Assembly (NCBI GenBank): GCA_937911325.1
Contig: CALDSD010000098.1
Location: 1-64,000 of the forward strand
Length of the DNA stretch: 64,000 nt
Direction of reading: 5' to 3'
Source: an uncultured Neomegalonema sp.
Lineage (GTDB): Bacteria > Pseudomonadota > Alphaproteobacteria > Rhodobacterales > Rhodobacteraceae
The notes beneath the pieces are model-generated. The model saw only the letters and a program-made list of their open reading frames with translations. It made no database searches and was not told the DNA's origin. The translations under genes were made by a program, and so were the position numbers. Positions within the stretch are counted from its first letter, which is position 1. Every line of letters starts with the position of its first letter. Shown piece after piece: positions 58,417 to 64,000 of the stretch.

Positions 58417-59086
58417 CAGGATTGAACCGAGACGCCGGCGCGTAACCCGCGCGCAGGGCGTCGACGATGCTCTGCGGCGTAATCACCTGCGCGGGCCCGG
58501 TCATGCGGGGCACGGCGGCGACGTAGCCGCCATAGCTCCATTGCAAAAGACAATCGTCTCGCACCATCCATGGCGAGCCCTGAAACAGCACCAGCGCGCC
58601 GTTTGGCAATGTTTCGAGCGGCGCAAGGTGGAGCCGTTTGCGTCGGGCCTCCAAGCGCTCTGGATGGAGCGCCGCGTCCATCTCGTCGGCTTTGGGCGGG
58701 GCGTCGAGAGACTTGGCTTTCGCCCACGCCGCCGCGAACGCATTCGCATCCGTGCGCCGGCATTCGAAACAGGGGCGATGTCCCGCCGCCAGCGCGGTCG
58801 GCTCGTCCATGAAAAACAGCTCTGTGTAGCCGGCGCCCATCACGTTTCGCCGGCGATCGCGAAACGTCAGGCGGCAGGCGATCCATCGGCGCGAGGCCCA
58901 TTGTCGCCGAAGGGTTTGCGCATCGTCGTGCAGTCGTCCTCCGCGATTGCCCATCAAGGCGCCGCGCTCGGCCGTCGCGACGATCCGCCCAAGCGGGTCG
59001 ACCCGGTTCTGAAGCGGTGAACGTCTTGAAGCAGAGGCGCCAATCGTCCTGCGTTCGACGGGCTCGTCTTGGGGAGTGTCCGGCAT
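58364..59086 (-). CDS. Conserved hypothetical protein of alphaproteobacterial type
   Basis: A 240-residue protein that I recognise only as a conserved hypothetical family: NRVDPLGRIVATAERGALMG near residue 29, YTELFFMDEPTALAAGHRPC in the middle and a conserved HRPCFECRR that may bind metal. There is no signal peptide or membrane segment. The start at ATG 59086 is preferred; the ribosome-binding site is weak. It overlaps the 3' end of rluB. A nucleic acid or sugar function cannot be claimed. Confidence 0.65.
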   Translation of the reverse strand: MPDTPQDEPVERRTIGASASRRSPLQNRVDPLGRIVATAERGALMGNRGGRLHDDAQTLRRQWASRRWIACRLTFRDRRRNVMGAGYTELFFMDEPTALAAGHRPCFECRRTDANAFAAAWAKAKSLDAPPKADEMDAALHPERLEARRKRLHLAPLETLPNGALVLFQGSPWMVRDDCLLQWSYGGYVAAVPRMTGPAQVITPQSIVDALRAGYAPASRFNPVRTNADGRVARRRWREV

Positions 59087-59191
59087 GCTGAGTTTCGATG
59101 CGATCCGCGTGATGCGCAAAGACTAGGCGACCACGACGCCCGCGTCCGCCTAAAGCTTGCGAAAAGCTTCGGTTTTTTGCATCAGCGACGC

Positions 59192-59947
59192 ATGTCCCAG
59201 CCGACGCCCTTCGCCGCCGATGCTTTCGCCGCGCCAGACGTCACGCTCGCGCCGTCGCCCAATCGGGAAGCGCGGTTGGGCGGGCGCGCGCCTGATCTGG
59301 TGGTCTTACACTACACGGGCATGCGGACTGCGCAGGAGGCTCTCGCCCGCTTGCGCGACGCGTCCGCCAAGGTCAGTTCCCATTACGTGATTGCGCAGAC
59401 GGGCGAAGTGTTTGGGCTGGTCCCTGAGGCTGAGCGCGCCTGGCACGCCGGCGTGTCCTCGTGGGAGGGGCAGGAAGATGTGAACAGCCGCGCGATCGGC
59501 GTAGAGCTCGTCAATCCGGGGCATCCCTGGGACGGTTCACCGGAAGGATATGCGCCATTTCCGGATCGTCAGATGACTGCGCTGGAGCGCGTTTTAACGC
59601 GAGTACTTGAGCAGTGGCGTCTTCCTCCTTCCGCCGTCGTGGCGCATTCCGACGTGGCGCCCGGCCGGAAGATAGACCCTGGGGAAAAGTTTGACTGGCT
59701 TCGGCTCGCTCGATCAGGGCTGGGGCTCGGCCCACCCCATGCCATCGCGAGGTCCGGAGAATGCTCCTGGGCGTCGTTTCGGCGCGCGGCGACGGAGTTC
59801 GGGTATGGCGATTGGGCGGATGAGGCGGTTTTAGACGCGTTTCGACGTCGGTTTCGTCCGACGGCTTTGGCGCGTGCCTTTGAAGCCGACGACATCGATG
59901 TGATGCGCGCCGTCGTACGAGTGAAATCGCAGTCAAAACACATCTGA
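59192..59947 (+). CDS. N-acetylmuramoyl-L-alanine amidase (AmpD/PGRP fold)
   Basis: A 251-residue amidase_2 domain enzyme that removes the stem peptide from muropeptides. Zinc ligands are visible: the histidine in LVVLHYTGM, the later histidine in AHSDVAPGRKIDPGE and the aspartate of KIDPG. SSHYVIAQTGEVFGLVPEAE and IGVELVNPGH are the usual supporting motifs. It has no signal peptide, so a cytoplasmic AmpD-like role in cell-wall recycling is likely. The ATG at 59192 lacks a clear ribosome-binding site. Confidence 0.88.
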   Translation: MSQPTPFAADAFAAPDVTLAPSPNREARLGGRAPDLVVLHYTGMRTAQEALARLRDASAKVSSHYVIAQTGEVFGLVPEAERAWHAGVSSWEGQEDVNSRAIGVELVNPGHPWDGSPEGYAPFPDRQMTALERVLTRVLEQWRLPPSAVVAHSDVAPGRKIDPGEKFDWLRLARSGLGLGPPHAIARSGECSWASFRRAATEFGYGDWADEAVLDAFRRRFRPTALARAFEADDIDVMRAVVRVKSQSKHI

Positions 59948-60047
59948 ATCGCCTCGGGACGATCCGTCTAGATGCGATGTCGGTAACATTGTCACACGCA
60001 CCACGGAATGCATACTAATCAAACATATTGTGGCTCCTGCGTGGCTA

Positions 60048-60076
60048 TTGACGTGATATTGTCCCACCGCTAGTGC
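60048..60076 (+). promoter_or_regulatory. Candidate sigma-70 promoter of the PIMT-tolC-popZ block
   Basis: TTGACG and TAGTGC are separated by 17 bp, 42 bp before the start of the PIMT-family gene, in an intergenic stretch more AT-rich than the surroundings. The -35 box is close to consensus and the -10 box is weak. Confidence 0.4.
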
Positions 60077-60117
60077 GTTGTGCGAGGTTTTATCCGGCTC
60101 GAGATAAGGGGTGGCCG

Positions 60118-60789
60118 ATGGCTGTGGAGACAGGCGGCGGGATGTCGGTTGAGGCGCGCCGCAACATGGTGGATTGCCAGATCCGGCCGTCGGATGTGAC
60201 GCGCTTGGACTTGATCGAAGCCATGCTCTGGGCTCCGCGCGAGTTCTTGTTGCCAAAGTCCCGCCGGGCGACAGCCTATGTCGGCGAACATATTGAAATT
60301 GCTTCGGGACGGTATGAACTCGACCCGCGCGTGCTGGCGAAGATGATCGACGCGACCAAAGTGAGTTCGGATGATCTCGTGCTTGTGGTCGGGGGCGGAT
60401 ACGGCTACGCCGCGGCGATTTTTTCCCGGCTCGCAGCTGCGGTGATCTCGCTTGAAGAAGACGCTGGGATGTCGCAAGCCGCTCAAACCGTTCTGGCGGA
60501 GCTGAGCGCCGACAACGTGATCTCGGCGCAGGGAGCGCTGTCGCACGGCTGCGCTGATCATGCGCCCTATGACGTGATCCTGGTCAACGGCGCGGTCTCT
60601 GAAACGCCTGGCGTTTTGATTGACCAACTCGCGGACGGAGGGCGGCTGACGCAGATCCGGATGTCCGGGGCGGTGGGCCAGTGCGAAACCATCGTGAAAT
60701 CGGAAGCGACCCAAGGCGCGCGTCGCGACTTTGACGCCACCGCGCCGTTGTTGCCTGGCTTTCAGAAGGGCGAAGTCTTTGAACTCTAA
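60118..60789 (+). CDS. Protein-L-isoaspartate O-methyltransferase family protein
   Basis: A 223-residue SAM-dependent methyltransferase of the PIMT family. The N-terminus EARRNMVDCQIRPSDVTRLD is the alphaproteobacterial pattern, and the SAM-binding glycine loop reads LVVGGGYGYAAAIFS in place of the more common GTGSGY. It would methylate isoaspartyl residues for repair, although many alphaproteobacterial homologues next to tolC lack proof of that activity. AAGGGG precedes the ATG. It is immediately upstream of tolC. Confidence 0.82.
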   Translation: MAVETGGGMSVEARRNMVDCQIRPSDVTRLDLIEAMLWAPREFLLPKSRRATAYVGEHIEIASGRYELDPRVLAKMIDATKVSSDDLVLVVGGGYGYAAAIFSRLAAAVISLEEDAGMSQAAQTVLAELSADNVISAQGALSHGCADHAPYDVILVNGAVSETPGVLIDQLADGGRLTQIRMSGAVGQCETIVKSEATQGARRDFDATAPLLPGFQKGEVFEL

Positions 60790-60820
60790 TGCGCGTTTCA
60801 TCGCAGCAATTCAGGGGTGT

Positions 60821-62254
60821 ATGTTGACGATCTGGCTTAGAAAACCAATGCCGCGACTGACGACAGGCGGGTTTCGCCTATCGGTCGCCTGCCTGGCGAT
60901 TGTGGCGACGGCGACCGCGACCAGCGCACCTCGATCCGAGACGCTGGCGGATGCGCTGGTGACGGCGCTTGAAACCAGTCCAGACCTCGCGGCGAACCGG
61001 GCGGCGCTGCGCCAGCTCGATGAAAACGTGGCGCAGGCGCGCTCTGGGAAGCGGCCCACTGTCGACGGGTCGCTGAGCGCTGGCGTGGATCTGACCAACA
61101 CCAAGACCAACCGAAACGGCGTCTTCGCGCCGGAGAACGACCGGGATATCGATACGGACGTCACCCTTGGCGTCACGGGGTCTCAGAACCTCTTCGATTT
61201 TGGCGAAACCGAGAACGCCGTGAAAAGCGCGCTTTCGGATCGCGACGGCGGTCGGTTCGATTTGCTTGAGGTCGAACAGCAGGTGCTTCGCTCGGCGGTG
61301 AACGCCTATGTGAACGTCCTGAATTCGCAAGAACGTGTCGCGATCTCCCAGAACAACGTGCGTGTGATCGAGCGCGAACTCGTCGCGTCGCAGGATCGAT
61401 TTGACGTTGGCGAGGTGACGCGGACAGACGTGGCGCAAGCGCGCTCGCGGCTGGCGCAGGCCCAGTCGGATCTGGTTTCGAACAAAGGCCTTCTGGGGCA
61501 GGCGCGCAAAGCGTATGTCCGCGCGATCGGCGTCGCGCCCGAGGCGTTGGCCCCGGTCCCGCCGCTACCGGATCTGCCGCAGTCCCTGGCCGAAGCGGAA
61601 GCGATCGCCGAACGCTCGCATCCACGGATCGAGTCGGTGCGGCAAGACATCAAGTCGGCGGAGTTCGGCATTGAAGAAGCGAAGGCCGCGACGCTTCCGT
61701 CGATTGATCTTGGCAGCGATCTGGCGGCGCAGGCCAATCGGGGGTCCGGGCGGTCGGATGTGTTCTCGGCGGGCGCTGACATCACCGCCACCATGCCGTT
61801 TTACCGAGGCGGTGTGCTGCGCAGCCAGGTGCGCGCCCGGCAAGCGCTCGAGGCTCAACGGCGCGCGGAACTGTTCGACGTCACCCGAGACGTGCTCGAA
61901 GAAGTGGGCATCGCGTGGGAGGAGCTGACGACGGCGCGCGCGGTGATCATCGCCAGCCGCGCGCAAATCGAAGCCGCGGAGATCGCTTTCGAAGGGGTCA
62001 AGGAAGAGGCGAATGTCGGGTCCCGGACGACGCTTGACGTGCTGGACGCAGAGCAAGAGTTGCTCGACGCGCGTCTGTCGCTGGTGGATGCGCGCAGCGA
62101 CGAGTACATCGCGGGGTATCGACTGTTGGCGGCGGTCGGTGTGTTGACGGCGACGCATCTGGGGCTGGCGATCGAGCCTTACGACCCGGACGAAGATTAT
62201 AGAGCGGCCCAGGAGATCTATCTGGGCTGGCCAGAAGACGACGAAAAAGACTAG
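60821..62254 (+). CDS. tolC: TolC-family outer membrane efflux channel
   Basis: A 477-residue outer membrane factor with two tandem outer-membrane-efflux repeats, rich in coiled-coil helices: LADALVTALETSPDLAANRA at the start of repeat 1 and LAEAEAIAERSHPRIESVRQ at repeat 2. A signal peptide is cleaved near TSA-PRS. It exports drugs and proteins together with inner membrane pumps, and would serve the MFS/adaptor pair at 17617-20075. Start at ATG 60821 (AGGGG upstream); ATG 60848 is an alternative that gives a shorter leader. Confidence 0.9.
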   Translation: MLTIWLRKPMPRLTTGGFRLSVACLAIVATATATSAPRSETLADALVTALETSPDLAANRAALRQLDENVAQARSGKRPTVDGSLSAGVDLTNTKTNRNGVFAPENDRDIDTDVTLGVTGSQNLFDFGETENAVKSALSDRDGGRFDLLEVEQQVLRSAVNAYVNVLNSQERVAISQNNVRVIERELVASQDRFDVGEVTRTDVAQARSRLAQAQSDLVSNKGLLGQARKAYVRAIGVAPEALAPVPPLPDLPQSLAEAEAIAERSHPRIESVRQDIKSAEFGIEEAKAATLPSIDLGSDLAAQANRGSGRSDVFSAGADITATMPFYRGGVLRSQVRARQALEAQRRAELFDVTRDVLEEVGIAWEELTTARAVIIASRAQIEAAEIAFEGVKEEANVGSRTTLDVLDAEQELLDARLSLVDARSDEYIAGYRLLAAVGVLTATHLGLAIEPYDPDEDYRAAQEIYLGWPEDDEKD

Positions 62255-62363
62255 TCACTTAAGTCAAGGTCGGCTTTTCTAGGCGACGTTGTGATGCTGG
62301 CGGCTGCTCGAGCGGACATACGATGGCGTTCGGGCGGCGATAAACAGTCTGCGCCGGCTGCGA

Positions 62364-63686
62364 GTGGAGGCGAAGATAGCAGGGCGCAAGAGTCAGGCGC
62401 ACCGCCAGGATCCGAGCATGTCGGACATCTTGGCGTCGATCCGTCGAACACTAGAGGCGGACGATGAGGCGCTGGCGGATCACATTTATCGTCGCGAGCG
62501 CGCCCGCAAGGCGGAGATCGCCGCGTCAGAGGAACTTCTGCAGGAGAGCGGAGACGCTGCGGCGCGAGAGGTCGACCGGGCGGTTCGCCGCTTGGAAGCT
62601 TTTCATGAAGCTTCCGTTGAACGCCATAACGCGTCTTCCTTACACATGCAGCACGGCGAGACCGATGCGCCGAACGAACCCGCACTTCGGGCCGCGAAAG
62701 ATGAAAGCACCGGCGCTGTCGCTGCGGACGCCGAGGAAGACCGGATCTGGGCGGATCTTGATCGTCTGCTTTCGACGGCGCAGGGAGCATTCTCAAAAGA
62801 AACGGCGCATCCAAAGCGGACGCCCCGCGTAAAACCTGTCGAGCGTCACGCAGTCGAGACTCCTGTCGCAGCGGTTGAGCCGAATGCGGCTGCGATCGGG
62901 CGAGACCCAAATCCGCAACCGCAGACAGGAGACGCGGCTCAAGGCGCGGTGGAGCCGCCGCCGGCGGCGTCCCCTGCAAAGTTGGCGGCGGCAAAGGCGC
63001 CCGAGCGACCGATTGCAAAGCCGGCTCCGGCCAAGTCTGTTGAGAAGGCCAAGGAGCCGATCGCGTTACCGGATAGCGGACGGCGGAAGACCGTCTTGTC
63101 ACGCGTCGCCGCCGCGGTGAAGAAAGAGACGGTCAAGCGGTTGTCGGAGACGCCGCCGCAGAAAGGCGCGCCGTCAGCGGAGATCCAGGCGTTGTTGAGC
63201 GGGCAGGCCCCGCATCGGCAGCCGCCGGCTCGTTTGCGAAGGCCCATCGAGCCCAAAGGCGAAACGCCGTCTGCTCCCGAGGATGCGGACGCGCTGGATC
63301 AGGCGGAAGCGCAGCGGCTCGAGATGTTGGATCTGACGTCGGATGCGGCGCTCCCGGCGACGGATACGGTGCTCCAACTGACGACCCCGATCGAGGGCGA
63401 ACCGGTTCATCCGGCGCAGGATGGCGTTGGAAAGCGCCTGCTCAACCGCGCCAGCGAAGAAGCGGCAGCCAAGGCGTTCGAAGCGTTGGCGGACCCCGAC
63501 GGGCCGGCGGCGAAGGCGATCCTTCAAAGGATCCAGCGAAGCGATGACGCTCAAAGCCCTGGGCGCTTGGACATGATCGCAGCGGACACGCTCAAACCGA
63601 TGTTGTCCGATTGGCTCGATGAGAACCTCCCGAACCTGATCACACGCTTGGTGCGAGAAGAGCTGTCCAAGGCGAGAAAACCCTAG
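62364..63686 (+). CDS. popZ: Polar organising protein PopZ-like (DUF2497)
   Basis: A 440-residue protein with PopZ architecture: an N-terminal conserved helix (QDPSMSDILASIRRTLE), a long low-complexity middle rich in Pro, Ala, Glu and Lys (about residues 60-330), and a C-terminal DUF2497 helix bundle ending LKPMLSDWLDENLPNLITRL. PopZ forms polar microdomains that anchor the chromosome origin and cell-cycle kinases. The usual motif begins DPSM before the first Met of ILASIRR, so I take the GTG at 62364 over the ATG at 62418, which has AGGAT upstream and is possible. The linker is unusually long. Confidence 0.85.
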   Translation: MEAKIAGRKSQAHRQDPSMSDILASIRRTLEADDEALADHIYRRERARKAEIAASEELLQESGDAAAREVDRAVRRLEAFHEASVERHNASSLHMQHGETDAPNEPALRAAKDESTGAVAADAEEDRIWADLDRLLSTAQGAFSKETAHPKRTPRVKPVERHAVETPVAAVEPNAAAIGRDPNPQPQTGDAAQGAVEPPPAASPAKLAAAKAPERPIAKPAPAKSVEKAKEPIALPDSGRRKTVLSRVAAAVKKETVKRLSETPPQKGAPSAEIQALLSGQAPHRQPPARLRRPIEPKGETPSAPEDADALDQAEAQRLEMLDLTSDAALPATDTVLQLTTPIEGEPVHPAQDGVGKRLLNRASEEAAAKAFEALADPDGPAAKAILQRIQRSDDAQSPGRLDMIAADTLKPMLSDWLDENLPNLITRLVREELSKARKP

Positions 63687-63755
63687 GCGCTCGGCACGCG
63701 GACCGCCGCGTACGCTCGGCGCCAGATTTCTGCGCCGGGCGTGCGTTCAGCCCCG

Positions 63756-64000
63756 CTAGGTCAACGGTTGCGGGCCCATAAGCGTCGTTGGCAGCCATGT
63801 CGAGATGATCGGGACGTAGGTCACCAGGATCAGGAACGCGACAAGGATCATCACCCACGGCAACGCGGCTTTCACCACATTCGCCACCGACATCCGGGCG
63901 ACGCCCGCGGTCACGAACAGGTTCAGCCCCACTGGCGGCGTGATCATGCCGATCTCCATATTCACGACCATGATGATGCCGAGATGGATCGGGTCGATGC
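63756..64000 (-). CDS. TRAP transporter large permease (DctM), C-terminal part
   Basis: The last 81 codons of a DctM large permease run in from the right edge: IDPIHLGIIMVVNMEIGMIT and PPVGLNLFVTAGVARMSVAN are unmistakable DctM sequences, followed by a final transmembrane helix and GPQPLT. The rest of the gene, its small permease and binding protein lie outside the window. It converges on popZ with a 69-bp gap. Confidence 0.92.
   Translation of the reverse strand, partial: IDPIHLGIIMVVNMEIGMITPPVGLNLFVTAGVARMSVANVVKAALPWVMILVAFLILVTYVPIISTWLPTTLMGPQPLT

Noticed and set aside
1-64000. CRISPR arrays, tRNA or rRNA genes, prophage genes
   Set aside because: No regular repeat-spacer array, no TPsiC-like GGTTCGAATCC arm with an acceptor stem, and no rRNA or phage structural sequence were seen on reading both strands.

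Overview
The window is high-GC, densely packed DNA from an alphaproteobacterium, most likely a metabolically versatile (probably marine) Rhodobacterales or Hyphomicrobiales relative. The lineage call rests on the PIMT-tolC-popZ block, the gatC/gatA and tadA/rluB housekeeping blocks, TAXI-type and DctM TRAP transporters, and paired dimethylglycine-dehydrogenase-like flavoproteins with an MttB-family methyltransferase. I see no rRNA, tRNA, CRISPR array, prophage or intact insertion sequence. Coordinates of starts were chosen from ribosome-binding sites, overlaps with the preceding stop, and family N-termini.

Layout. 1-117: a sliver of a monomeric NADP isocitrate dehydrogenase gene that breaks off after 18 codons. 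303-7029 (+): a tightly overlapping five-gene operon, hyuA-hyuB-aminotransferase-Asp/Glu racemase-like-D-2-hydroxyacid dehydrogenase. 6899-9143 (-): membrane di-iron oxygenase/desaturase, a divergent PanB-like protein and a Rieske ferredoxin, behind a 21-bp inverted repeat. 9398-14352: small unknown protein, SbtA-type bicarbonate transporter, secreted histidine phosphatase, LysR regulator, a pirin that lacks most iron ligands, AraC regulator. 14667-22702 (+): isochorismatase-like hydrolase, amidohydrolase, small acetyltransferase, HlyD-like adaptor plus MFS exporter, XapX protein, DUF3604 protein. 30109-22715 (-): a catabolic operon with TAXI binding protein, TauE/SafE exporter, CuyA/D-cysteine-desulfhydrase-like PLP enzyme, fused TRAP permease, universal stress protein and class III aminotransferase, suggestive of organosulfonate use. 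30207-34788: acetyltransferase, nickel/cobalt transporter-like protein, two tandem secreted paralogues, an NTF2-like protein, enoyl-CoA hydratase and a GlcG-like protein.

35028-44736 (+): a one-carbon/methylated-amine cluster: XRE-cupin regulator, two LysE-type exporters, two 817-819-residue FAD/GcvT fusion demethylases, a homocysteine S-methyltransferase and a non-pyrrolysine MttB homologue. 44743-63686: mostly housekeeping (gatB, gatC, gatA, tadA, rluB, ampD-like amidase, PIMT, tolC, popZ) interleaved with unusual proteins: a metallo-beta-lactamase-fold protein without the HxHxDH motif, a DUF2235 hydrolase, a patatin-like protein whose nucleophile motif is destroyed, and small secreted Cys-containing proteins. 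The right edge cuts a TRAP large permease gene.

The most promising candidates for undescribed biology are the desaturase/PanB-like/Rieske trio, the methylated-amine cluster with a hairpin that could mask the mttB ribosome-binding site and with no corrinoid protein nearby, the sulfonate-type operon, and three proteins that keep a classic fold but have lost catalytic or metal-binding residues (pirin, patatin, metallo-beta-lactamase).
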